DNA from: Diacronema lutheri
Taxonomy: Eukaryota; Haptophyta; Pavlovophyceae; Pavlovales; Pavlovaceae
Length of the DNA stretch: 64,000 nt
Direction: 5' to 3'
Assembly: GCA_019448385.1 (NCBI GenBank)
Contig: JAGTXO010000031.1
Span: 374,501-438,500, forward strand
The translations under genes were made by a program, and so were the position numbers. The stretch's first letter is position 1. The number at the start of each line of letters is the position of its first letter. The notes under the pieces are model-generated. The model did no database searches, was not told the DNA's origin, and was given only the letters and a program-made list of their open reading frames with translations. Shown here in pieces: positions 1-10,058 of this stretch.

Positions 1-879
1 CTGCAGAATGGAAAGCATGGCTGCCGCGATCACGCCGACCGCCGGAACCGAGAAAACGCCCATCTCGGGCAGGAGCGCGAGCGGCGCGACGGCGAGGTAG
101 AGCGCGACGGCGCCCGTCAGTTGCGCGTCGTACAGCGGCGGCATCGGCGTCAGCCGGATCTTGAGCGCGACGCCGATGCATCCGGCGAGTCCGGACACGG
201 ACCGATCGATGCCAACGTACGCGGCCGCGCGCAGCTCGGCGGTGGGCAGCCGCGCGCGGGCGGCGCGCGAAACGGCCTCGTCGGCAAACGCGTGTGCGAG
301 CTCGGCACGCAGCATGTCGAGGCACGCGTGCGGCCCCCACACGCCCGCACAACCGCTCGCCAGCGCGAGCTCGCGCGCCGACAGGTGGCGAAGTGCGGGC
401 TCGCCCATGTCCTCGGGCAGCACGGCCTCCGCGTCGCCAGGCGCGCGGCCGATCGAGCGCAGGTGGCACGCGCTCGAATAGCCAAACGCGACGACGAGCG
501 ACTGAATCCGGCCGCGCCGCGTGTCGGCGCCGACCGCTGCGCGCACCTGCTGCGTGAGGTTGAGCGCGTGGAAGATGAGCGCGCCCCACACGCTCCGGCC
601 CTCCCACCAGCGAGCGTAAGCAATGTTGACGCGTGCGGCGACCAGCATGCCGAGCACACCACCAATCACGGCGAACGCTGGCACGAGCGTATGCCCAGAC
701 TCGGCCGCGAGCCACTCGGCGAGCGCGTCCAGCTCGTCGACGCCGCGCATGCGCGTCAGCGCCCACCACACGGCCGCAGCGTACGCCGATGCGGCGAGCA
801 CGCGCGCGTTCGGAAAATGTGCCACCACCGAGAGCAGCCCGTGCCAGCCTGGGCTGCCGGCGCTGCGGCGGAGCGGCAT
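1..879 (-). CDS. Bestrophin-like (RFP-TM/UPF0187) anion channel, 3' end cut by window
   Basis: An open frame of 293 codons runs from an ATG at 879 off the left end of the window, so the C-terminus is missing. Landmarks of the bestrophin family are visible: NIAYARWWEGR followed by W-G-A-L near residues 95-110, then a long helical stretch, the segment PPLYDAQLT, and a hydrophobic ALLPE segment followed by a second membrane stretch near residues 265-293. Family members are chloride or bicarbonate channels; algal and plant homologues sit in thylakoid or plasma membrane. The frame stays open some 40 codons upstream of 879 without another ATG, so an upstream exon is possible. It lies 146 bp downstream of the PPR gene on the same strand. 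I am fairly sure of the family, not of the start or localisation. Confidence 0.72.
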   Translation of the reverse strand, partial: MPLRRSAGSPGWHGLLSVVAHFPNARVLAASAYAAAVWWALTRMRGVDELDALAEWLAAESGHTLVPAFAVIGGVLGMLVAARVNIAYARWWEGRSVWGALIFHALNLTQQVRAAVGADTRRGRIQSLVVAFGYSSACHLRSIGRAPGDAEAVLPEDMGEPALRHLSARELALASGCAGVWGPHACLDMLRAELAHAFADEAVSRAARARLPTAELRAAAYVGIDRSVSGLAGCIGVALKIRLTPMPPLYDAQLTGAVALYLAVAPLALLPEMGVFSVPAVGVIAAAMLSILQ

Positions 880-1024
880 CGCGTTCGGCAGGCGTGCGGA
901 CGCGAGCGATGCGTGCTCCGTGGTGATGGGGGAAAGGAAAGAAATTTTCAAGGAAAGGAAAGGACTGGTTTTGAAGTTTTCAGTCAGGCCCTTTTCTCGG
1001 CCATTTCCGTTTCCGACTCCTCAA

Positions 1025-2607
1025 TCACTGCGCCGCGTGCGGCCGCGCGCCGTGCCGCCGGCTCGAGCCGGCCCCCAACCTGCCGCCTTGCGCGAGTCGC
1101 AACTGCGCGGGCGGCATGCGCGCGCGCGCTGCGCCGCCTGCTAGCGCGCGAGCCACCTTCTCCGCCTCGTACGCGTCCAGCAGCAGCCTGTCCGGCGCGT
1201 GGCCGGCTCGGCGCGTGAGCCGGATGACGTGCTCCGCCACGTCGAGTTCGCCCTGCTGCAGCGCCGCGCCCAGCAGCTTGGCGCACGTGCCCACCGCCGG
1301 CAGGCAGCCCACGCGTTCCATCTCGCTCAGCACGCCCCCGAGCCTGTGCATCTGGCCGCCCTCGACGCCAGCAAGCATTAGGTGGGTGAACGCAACGGGC
1401 GTGAAGCGCGGCGCAAAGAGCGACTTGCGCAGCTCCGCCTGCTCGCGGAACACGTCGAGCGCGCGGTCGTGCGCGCCAACCGACGTGCACATCTCGTACC
1501 TACGGGAGCACGGCACGCCGCGCGCGAGGCGAGAAGGCGCACGCGACGGCGGCGCACGGCCGCGCGATGGCGATCAGCTGGATTGTCGGCTGCCATGCGG
1601 CCACGCGCGCCTGCCCGCCCGCCCGCCCGTGCGTGCGTGCGCGCACATGGAGTCGAACGCGCGCTCGTCGGGCAGGAACTGCGGCAGCGAGAGCGTCTTT
1701 TCAAAAAGGGCGAATGCGGCCTCGAGCTGGCCGGCCTTGCCGCACGCGCGGAGGAGCTCGACGTAGGTGTACGAGTCGACGCGCAGTCGCGCCGCGCGCA
1801 TCTCCGCCCACAAGTCGAGCACGCGCTGGTAGAGCGCGAGCGTAAGGCGGTCGGGTCCCCGATCATCAGCGGTGACGCGTGTCATCGCGAGCGTGCAGCC
1901 GCGAATAAGCATCTCGTACGTGGAGGCGGTGGGTGCGGTGCCCTCCGCCTTCATCTCGGCGAAGCATGCAAAGGCCTGCGCGCGCGCGCCGGGGGAGGAG
2001 CGACCAGAGCGAGCGGCGCGCGTGAGCGCGCGCCGGCTGCGCGCGCGCGGGAGGAGGGGGGTGGGGGGCACGCGCGTGCCTCGGTCAAATTATCCTCGCG
2101 CAGGAATTTATGGATGAGCGAGTCGTACGTGTGACCGAGCAGCTGGTCCCACGTGTCGGGCAGCCGGCGCATCCACTCGGCGAAGCGGCGGAGCGGAGGC
2201 GGCACGTACGCCCGGGTTGGCACGAGCTGCTCATCGTTGGCGGGCAGCGGCAAAAGAGGCGCGGCGGCCGCGGCGTCCGCGGCGTGTGGGAGCGCGCGCG
2301 CGCTCGTATCGAGACTGAGTGCGCGCGCCGGTCGCGGCGGTGAGCCCGTGAGCTCGTCATACGCCGCGCCAAGCGCCTCGAGCTGAGCTGCGGCAGCGAG
2401 CCGCGTCGGCACGTCTGCGCCTCGGCGCGCGCGGCGCGCAAGGGCAAGGTCGAGGTAGGCGCGCTGGACTTGCTCGCGGCTGGCGTCGCGCGCAACACCG
2501 AGCAGCTCGTGCGCCGCCGGCGCCGCCGCGCGTGCGCACAGCCGTGCCCAGCCGAGCCCGAGCGCTCGGGTCCACCCGTGCGCGGGCGGGCGGCAAAAGG
2601 CGGCCAT
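1025..2607 (-). CDS. J-like domain plus pentatricopeptide repeat protein
   Basis: Three exons read as complement(1025..1499, 1647..1975, 2080..2607), giving 443 residues. Residues about 27-85 resemble a DnaJ J domain (AAHELLGVARDASREQVQRA, later AAYDELTG), but the HPD tripeptide needed to stimulate Hsp70 is absent. From about residue 177 on come PPR-type helical pairs, for example TYEMLIRGC, YTYVELLRACGKAG, AFALFEK and THLMLAGVEGG. PPR proteins bind organellar RNA; a J/PPR combination suggests an organelle RNA-processing factor, which is inference. The first intron (1976-2079) appears to be GC-AG, the second GT-AG; both keep frame. An alternative ATG at 2670 would add 21 residues. The gene is divergent from VAP with under 100 bp between starts. 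Confidence 0.72.
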
Positions 2608-2705
2608 GGAGAAAGTGGCCCAGGGTCCGGTGCGTTTGAAGCTCTGACAGCCCTCAAAAGCGCCGGACAAAGCGGAGAGAGGAGAGGAGGGCCTCTCGGC
2701 GAGCC
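2608..2705. promoter_or_regulatory. Divergent promoter between the PPR gene and VAP
   Basis: Only 98 bp separate the ATG of the minus-strand J-like/PPR gene (2607) from the ATG of the plus-strand VAP gene (2706), so both promoters and both 5' UTRs must fit here or overlap coding sequence. No TATA-like box is evident. The position is seen; the regulatory role is inferred from the geometry. Confidence 0.4.
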
Positions 2706-4709
2706 ATGTCGAGCAAGCTGCGCGTGGAGCCGTCGCCCGACATCACGTTTGAGGTGTCGGGCGGGAAGCCCAACTCGTGCCCGCTGCGCCTGTACAACTC
2801 GGGCACCGAACACACCGCCTTCAAGGTGAAGACGACCGCGCCCAAGAAGTACTGCGTCCGGCCAAATGCCGGCGTGATCCCGCCGGGTAAGCACGTCGAG
2901 GTCCACGTCATCCCGCAGACGACCAAGGGCGCGGATCCGACGCTGCAGAACGATCTGGCGGGCAAGTGCAAGGACAAATTCATGATCCAGTCCACCACCG
3001 TCCAGGACGACCAGGCGCCCACCTCGGAGCTTTGGGCGCACGTGCCTCCGACCGAACTCCAACAGACGCTCCTCCGATGCAAGTACAAGGTGCGCCAGCA
3101 CGCGCGGCGTCTAAGCGCCCGCTGCGCACGCAGCTCACTCGCTCGCGCGGGGTAAAGGGCATGGGCTTCGCGGCTTCCGCGGGCACGCCGTCGCGCCGTT
3201 GCGCGGCGCAGTGCGGCGGCGACGCGTTGCGCGCCGCGCGCGCGCGTCGACTTTTGCTCGATGGGCGCTGCCGCGCGTGCCCGGGGCGAGCAGCGCGGAG
3301 CTTGGCGGCCAAGCTTGCACGCTTGGCCCGCCAAGCCGAGCGTCGAACGCCTCGTCGCTGCGCGCGGGCCTCGGGCCACCGCTCGCGCCCCGCTGGCGTG
3401 GACGGGCGCAGGGACGCAGGTGGCCGCGCGTGGGGCGCGTGGCAGCGTGGTTGGGTGGGTGGGCATGCGCCGATTAGCGGCGCGGTGCACGTGTGTGCTA
3501 CACGGGATCGAGCCGCGTGCCGGCGCTCGTCGCGCGGCGTCCGCCTCATCTGAGTCACCGCACGGGCGACTCGACACAGGGGGGGGGGGGGGGGGGGGCG
3601 GGATGGGGATGGGGGATAGGGAGGATGCGGGGATCTGATGAAAGAGCGCCGCGGGGCCATTCGGCAGCGCCCGGTCGCGCGCCGCGGCGCGCGCGCCTCC
3701 TCGGAAGCGAAGGGTCGTCCGTCCGGCACGGTCCGGCGCGCGGTCTGTGCCAGGCATTCACGCCGCAGCTGCATTCAGCATGGCGTCTGCGTCGCGGCCT
3801 GTGCCAGGCATTCGCGCAGCAGCTGCATTCAGCATGGCATGTGCGTCACGGGCTTTGACCGGCGCTCCACCGCACTGCGCCGCGACCGCGCGACCCGCTC
3901 CGCTACCGCGTGAACCGCCGCAGCAAGCGTCTGTTGGCTCGGAGGGCGTGGGCGGCGCAATCCCCGAGGGCGGCGAGACGGGCGCGTTCGCGACGGTGAA
4001 GGGCTTCAACCTGGACAAGCTCGACTTTGCGAACCCAGAGACGGTGCGCGCGCAGAGCGTGCGGCGGAGCGTCGGCTCTTGCGCGAGCGCGCTTGCGTCG
4101 GAGTACCACGCGCCGCGCATCGCCCCCTTCTCGGGCTCGCGCATCGCCCCCTTCTCGGGCTCGCGCATCGCCCCCTTCTCGGGCTCGCGCATCGCCCCCT
4201 TCTCGGGCTCGCGCATCGCCCCCTTCTCGGGCTCGCGAGCGAACGCGTTGGGGGGGGGGGGTGTACGCGCCAAAGATGTTCATGCCGATGCTGGTCTCGC
4301 GCATGCCGCGCTGCCTGCGCCCGTTGGCGCACCTGGCACTCACCGCCCAGCGCCATCACCTCCCCTCCCCCTTCCCCCCCTCTTCTCTCTCCATTTCGAC
4401 CATACTCGACGCGACACGGCACCCTTCTCGCAGCTCAAGGCGCGACTGAGCGAGGCGAACAAGGAGATTCAAAACACGCTGCTCGCGAACGCGCGCAAGA
4501 TCAACGAGCTCACGCAGGGGAACGCGGCGCTCGCCGCGCAAAAGGGCGCGGGCAGCAGCGCGGGCGCCGATCTGAGCGCAGTGCGCTACAAGCCGCCGGC
4601 CGCGCCGGTGGCGGTGATCGACGGTTTCACGCCGCTGTTCGTCGTGCTCGCCGCGCTCATCGCGTACATGAGCGGACTGTATACCGTGCTGATGACGCTA
4701 CCCAAGTGA
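2706..4709 (+). CDS. VAMP-associated protein (VAP), MSP domain and C-terminal anchor
   Basis: Exons read as 2706..3089, 3924..4043 and 4434..4709 (259 residues). Residues 1-125 form an MSP domain: LRVEPSPDITFEV, the core CPLRLYNSGT, TAPKKYCVRPNAGVIPPG and KDKFMIQST. The last exon encodes a coiled-coil stretch (LKARLSEANKEIQNTLLANA) and a hydrophobic tail anchor ending TVLMTLPK. VAPs sit in the ER membrane and bind FFAT motifs to build membrane contact sites. All three exons join in phase 0 at GT-AG borders (CKYK/QAS, PET/LKA). Both introns are packed with tandem repeats. The length is normal for the family. The second exon boundary is the least certain. Confidence 0.85.
3747..3854 (+). repeat. 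Two copies of a 54-bp direct repeat in VAP intron 1
   Basis: Starts at 3747 and 3801 both begin GTGCCAGGCATTC and continue through GCAGCTGCATTCAGCATGGC with a few differences. The repeat lies wholly inside the first VAP intron, downstream of a poly-G run near 3581-3598. Confidence 0.7.
4115..4234 (+). repeat. Five perfect 24-bp tandem repeats in VAP intron 2
   Basis: Five identical units in a row, each beginning GCGCATCGCCCCC and ending TTCTCGGGCTC. The array is in the last VAP intron. Because the period is a multiple of three and contains no stop, it produces long spurious open frames on both strands. Confidence 0.9.
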
Positions 4710-5284
4710 GGCGAAAGACGCGCGCGAAGGCCCGGCCGACGGGTCGGCGGCGCGCGCGCCGCGCGGCGGGCGCCCAGGGCGCCGGCATCAGTGCGTCGAG
4801 GGGCAGATGGGCGATGGCGGCGTTTGCGCTCGGGCTTGGAGGGCAGCGGCTTGGGCACCGCGAGCGTCGCTCGCGCGCGGACGATGGCGGTGTGCGGCAG
4901 GCGCCCAGAGCCGCACACCGCCGCGCAGCATCAGCATGGTGAGCAGCATCGGCGCCTCGCCCTTGGCGGCCGGGCGTGGCGCGCTGAGGCGACGGCGGTT
5001 GTTTCCAGCCGTCCGATTGCACGGCCAGTCATTTCAATTGAACGGGTGTGACACCGGCACACCGCACCCATCACCGCGGCACTCTGCGATCGAGCGCGCG
5101 AACGGCCGCTTGCCAGGCACGGCGTCTCGCGGTCTCGTCGACGTTCTCAAAGACCTCAACTGACTGTCGACTCGCGTTTCACTTTCGACAGCGGCTCTTT
5201 TTTTTTTTGTTTTCCTTCTTCTCTTTTCGCATTTCAAACATCGGCGGGGATCAGAGACCGACTCGGCGCGATCGTCTCCCCATT
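4710..5284. other. Intergenic region before the sterol fusion gene
   Basis: 575 bp between the VAP stop and the ATG of the fusion gene. I see no gene. The last 100 bp or so are unlike the surroundings: a pyrimidine-rich tract with a T run around 5199-5210, then a short AT-richer stretch before the ATG. This probably holds the promoter and 5' UTR of the fusion gene. Confidence 0.4.
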
Positions 5285-8200
5285 ATGTTTGGCGCATCGC
5301 GCAGCGCGACGGCGCCGCCGGCCGCGCCGCCGTTCGCGTTGCCCGAGCTGCGCGCGCTCGACGCGTACCAGCTGTATGCCACGTGTCTCGTCGTCCTCTT
5401 CGTCCTCAAGGCCATCATCGGCGTCATGCGCCGCGCGCGCGTGCGCGCGGCGGCTGCGCAGGGCAAGGCGGCGAAGTTCGCGCCGATCCTCTGCACGGAC
5501 GCACCAGCGCCGGCGGGCTCCAAGGGCAAGGCGGTCGTCGTCGGCGGTGGTTGTGCGCGCCGCGCCTGCACGCCTTGCCCGCGTTGCCGCAGCCGTTTGC
5601 CCGCGCCGCGCACGCGCGTGTCGCGCACTGGCTGCGTGTCGTGCGCCGCGCGCTGGCTGCGCTCGCTCACGACGCACGCGCCGCGCCGCCGTTGCGCGCA
5701 GCCTTCATGGGCCGGCACGTCGTCGAGCAGTTGATCCACAAGGGCTTCAAGGTCTTCGTCTTCGACATGCCTGGCGGCTGCCTCCACCCGCGCGGCACCG
5801 GCGCCGTCTATTCGGCTGGTGACGTGACGTCGGCCGAGCAGCTGCGCGGCGTTTTCGCCGGCGCCGCGCTCGTCGTGCACGCCGCGGCGGCGCCGGCGTC
5901 GTGCACCGACGCGGCGAAGATCGAAGCGATCAATCTGGGCGGCACGCGTGCCGTCCTCGACGCCGCGCGCGCCACCGGCGTGCGCGCGCTCGTCTACACG
6001 TCGAGTGCGACCGTCGTCTTCGACGGCGAGGGTCTGACTGACGTTGACGAATCGCAGCCCTACCCGCGCAAGCACGCGGACGTGGCGACGGAGACGCGCG
6101 CGCGCGCGGAGGAGCTCGTGCTCGCCGCGTCGTCCGCGAGCCTCTCCACCTGCGCGATCCGGCCGGGCGTCCTCTACGGCCAGCTCGACTGCTCGCTCCT
6201 CCCAGGCCTCGTCGCGGCGGCCTACTGCGGCGCCAGCCGCCTCGTCCTCGGCTCGGGCAAGAACTTTGCAGACTTCACGTACGCGGAGAACGCGGCGCAC
6301 GCGCACGTGCTCGCCGCCGACGCGCTCCTCTCCGCCGACGCGCCCAAGCGCAAGCTCGTGTGCGGTCACGCCTTCTTCGTCTCGGACGGCGCGCCGGTCG
6401 CGTTCTGGCGCATGTGCGGCCTGCTCCTCTCCGGACTCGGCTACTCGGCGCCGTGGCTGCGCGTGCCGGCGTGGCTGGGCGGGCTGCTCCTTGGCGGGCT
6501 CTCGTCGCAGTCCGTCCGCTTCGCCACCACCCACCATTATTTCTCCACCGAGGCCGCGCGCAAGGCCCTCGGCTACGCCGCGCCCGTGCCGCAGGACGCG
6601 GCCGTCGCCGCGACGGTCACCCACTTTGCGCACCTGCGCGCGGCGGCGCTCGGCGTCGACCCGGTGCGCTGCTTGCTCGAGGTGACGGCGAGCGCGACGC
6701 TGATCGCCGCGCTCGCCCACGCCGCACTCACCGCGCCGCATCCGCTCGCCGTCAAGGCCGCCGCCGAGGTTGCGCGCGCGCTCGCGGCGCCCGCCGCCGC
6801 GCTCGCCGGCGCGGGCGTGCCGCAGCCTCACCTGCTCATCATCGCCGGCGGCCTTTCGCTCGCGCTGCACGCCCTCGGCGCCGCGCTGCCGAACGCCAAG
6901 CCGATGCGCGTGCCGCGCGTCCTGCCGCCCACCATCCCGGGCGTGCCTATCATCGGAAACCTTGTCGATTTCCTTAAGGGGTGAGGCGCCGCTGCGCTGG
7001 GCCCGCGCCGCTGCGCCGTGCCCGATGCGTCGGTGCCGCGCGCGCTCGCGCGAGCGCGCGGCTGCCCGGTGCGCCCGTACCGCGCTGTGCGTTTGGTACG
7101 CCCCGTTACGCGTCCCCTCGCCTCCACCCCTCACACGTTCTCCTCCTCCCTGTTGGTCGCCCTGTCCCTGTGCCCGCCCTGCTCGCTCCTTCCACGCAAT
7201 TGTGCTTCGTCAGACCGCTCGACCTGATCGCTGTCGCGCGCCAGCACCACCGTAACATCTTCACGCTCAAGATTGGACCGCAACCAATCACCTTCTGCTG
7301 CCATCCGGACGGGTACGAAACTTTCGGCCGAGGCAAGGACGACGTGCTCGACCAGGCCGCCGTCTACGGCTTCACTATCCCCGCGTTTGGCAAGAACGTG
7401 CGCCACGCCGCGCCACGCCGCGCCGCGCCGCGCCACGCCGCGCCGCGCCGCGCCACGCCGCGCCGCGCCGCACGCGCCGCGTTGCGACACGCGCTGCGCG
7501 CGATGCACGCGCGCCGCCATCTTGATTAGCTCACCTTAGCCGCCGCCCGCCGCCGCCCGCCGCCGCGCCTGCGCGCAGGTCGTCTACGACGCGCCGCTTG
7601 ACAAGCGCCTGCAGCAAATTCAATTCGTGGCAGCCATTATGAACACATCGACAATGCGCTCGTACGTGCCGAAGATCATCCACGAGGCGGAGGCGTATTT
7701 TGCGGCGTGGGGCGAGGAGGGGACCGTCGAGCTGCACAAGGAGATCGCGCAGCTCACGACGCTCACCGCCTCGCGCTGCCTGCACGGCCACGAGGTCCGC
7801 GAGACGCTCTGCAAGGAGGTGGCTGACCTGTATCACGACATTGATGGCGGCATGCAGCCGATCTCGACCATCATGCCGAGGCTGCCGATTCCCGCGCACC
7901 GCAGGCGCGACCGCGCGCGCCAGGAGCTCGCCAAGCTCTTCGGTCCGCGCAGCGCGCGCGGCGCGCACGCACGCGCCGCGCGGCACGCGCGTGCGCGCTC
8001 GCGTGCGTGCTCGCGCGACGCGTGAGGAGGGGATGACGAAAAGATTTGCCGCCCCAGGCTGAGGTCTCGTGACGATTGGACGACATTGCACGTCAGGCCG
8101 ACCCTCCTCCGCACACACGCGCGCGCGCGCCGGCGCGTTGCGGCGCGCGGCGCGCGGCGACGCGTCGCGCCCGCGCACGTGTGGCGCGACACACGCGTGC

Positions 8201-9410
8201 ATGCAACCACTTGATCCACCCACCAACCCGCGCGCGCCCCTCTTTGCGCTCAGGCTCGGTGATCGACAAGCGGCGCGCGTCCGGCCTCAAGGGCGACGAC
8301 ATCCTGCAGGTCTTCATCGACGCGCGCTACAAGGACGGCAAGGCGCTGACCAACGACGAGATCACCGGCCTTCTCATCACGCTCCTCTTTGCTGGACAGC
8401 ACACCTCGTCGATCACAGGTGCGCTTGGACCCACGCGCGCATCGCCGCTCTCTCGCGCGGACGCGGACGCGCGCCGCGCCGCGCCCCGTCGCCTTTCCCG
8501 CGCGCGCGTTGCACTCACCCACGCCACGCGTCACGTCACCTCCGCGCGTCACGTCACCTCTGCGCGTTCACTCACCCACGCCACGCGTCACGTCACCTCC
8601 GCGCGTCACGTCACCTCCGCGCGTCTCCGCGTGCCCGCGGCAGGCACGTGGCTCGGGATGAACATCGTCGGGTATGGCTACCTCGACGCTGTCTACGCGG
8701 AGCAGAAGGCCGCGCGCGAGGCCAACGGCGGCGAGCTCAACTACGACGCGCTGATGAGCATGGCGCTGATGCGCAACTGTGTCTCCGAAACACTTCGGTG
8801 CGTGCGGCGGGTACCGCGCAGCATGGCGCCGCGCCGCGTTGCGGGCTGCGGGCTGCGGGCTGCGGGGCAATGCGCGGCGGCAGCGCTACGCGCGCGCGCG
8901 CGCGTCCGTCGAAAACGTGCGTCGCTCACGCGCGTGCTCGCCGCGCGTCTCGGCCGGTCGCTCTCTGTTCCGTATAGGCTTTATCCGCCCCTCATCTTCC
9001 TCATGCGCAAGGTGATTGTCGACCGGACATGCAAGCACTGGACTGTGCCGCGTGGACACATTCTCGCCATCTCGCCGCGCGAGGCCGGGCGCGACGAGCG
9101 AATCTTTGCAGATGCGAACGCGTTCAAGCCCGAGCGCTTTGCCGAGGGCGGGCAGGCGGAGGGCCTGTGGAGCTCGAAGACGCTGTCTGACGACAAGAAG
9201 GTCTTCTCGTACATGGCGTTTGGGACTGGCCCGCACATGTGCCTTGGCCGCCGCTTTGCCTTTTTGCAGCTCTCGATTATTTGGGCGGTGCTTTCTGATA
9301 TGTACGACATGGAAGTGATTGGAAAGATCCCGCCACCCGACTATGATGCGATGGTCGTTGGCCCCAAGGGCGACTGCATGGTCAAGTACAAGAGGCGCGC
9401 CAAGAAGTGA
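5285..9410 (+). CDS. NSDHL/ERG26-like reductase fused to CYP51 sterol 14-alpha-demethylase
   Basis: Seven exons, 5285..5552, 5702..6980, 7214..7397, 7579..7942, 8254..8418, 8644..8797 and 8978..9410, all at GT-AG borders, give 948 residues in one frame. Residues about 15-40 form a membrane helix. From about 85 comes a Rossmann fold (VVVGGGSFMGR) and an NSDHL-like body (YTSSATVVFDGEG, IRPGVLYG, GSGKNFADFTYAENAAHAHV). At the catalytic YxxxK position it reads A218-T-E-T-R222. Residues about 505-948 are a full CYP51: I-helix AGQHTSS near 745, ExxR in SETLR, and the haem loop FGTGPHMCLGRR with Cys893. CYP51 removes the sterol C-14 methyl; NSDHL oxidatively decarboxylates the C-4 carboxysterol. Introns carry GC-rich repeats. 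The CYP51 half looks functional; the reductase half may not be. Confidence 0.9.
7398..7578 (+). repeat. CACGCCGCGC-type tandem repeats filling intron 3 of the fusion gene
   Basis: Most of the intron is a degenerate array of CGCCACGCCGCGC units (about 7401-7475), followed by three CGCCGCC blocks near 7541-7566. The GT donor at 7398 and the GCGCAG acceptor at 7573-7578 are intact. Confidence 0.6.
8500..8635 (+). repeat. CACGCGTCACGTCACCTC repeats in intron 5 of the fusion gene
   Basis: At least five copies of an 18-20 bp unit containing CGCGTCACGTCACCTC lie in two clusters, each preceded by CACTCACCCACGCC. They sit between the I-helix exon and the next P450 exon. Confidence 0.7.
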
Positions 9411-9663
9411 AGCGCCGTTGGCGATGGGCGCGCGGGAACAGCCGTTGGCGAGGCGAGCGAGCCGTGGCGCACAGACTTATGGACGAATTGCGGGTTGGGG
9501 GTGGGGGGGGGGGGGGGGGTGAGGGGGCGAGGCGGAGGGGCAAGCTCCCCGGTGGGTGCAGCGGTCTTCCGCGCGTGTGCGCGCGTTTCAGTGGCGCTGA
9601 CGCATGCGCCCCACTGTGGGAAAATGCCCGACTGGGTAACTACGACTGAGTCCAAATGCAGCG
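9411..9663. other. Convergent intergenic region with poly-G run
   Basis: The fusion gene and the minus-strand CFAP100 gene converge here. A run of about 18 G near 9500-9518 is the only notable feature. I see no gene, and no obvious polyadenylation signal. Confidence 0.4.
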
Positions 9664-10020
9664 CTAGGAGAGCGCGAGGTAAAAGTTCACGTCATCCTCC
9701 TCGTCGAGCTTGCCAGAGTCGTCCGTCTCCGCGCGCTTGGCGCGGTGCAGCGGCTGCGAGCGCGACATGATGGGCTTGCCCACGCGCTTTTGCACCTGCG
9801 CGCGGCACGACGCCGCGCGCGCGCCGCCGCGCGCCGCGTGAGCGCCACGAGGCAATGCCTGCACGGGCAATGCCTGCACGGGCAATGCATGCATAAGCAA
9901 TGCATGCATGCGCGCAAGTCGCAGCGAGGCGCGCGCACCGGCTCCTGCGCGCGGCGGAGTGAGCGCTGAATGCGCTCCTCCTGCATCTTGCGCGAGATCT
10001 CGAGCTTCTCCTCGCGCACG

Positions 10021-10058
<38 letters not shown>

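Noticed and set aside
121-1218. Plus-strand frames over the bestrophin region
   Set aside because: They are Arg/Ala-rich with no domain, while the minus strand gives a recognisable bestrophin-like membrane protein.
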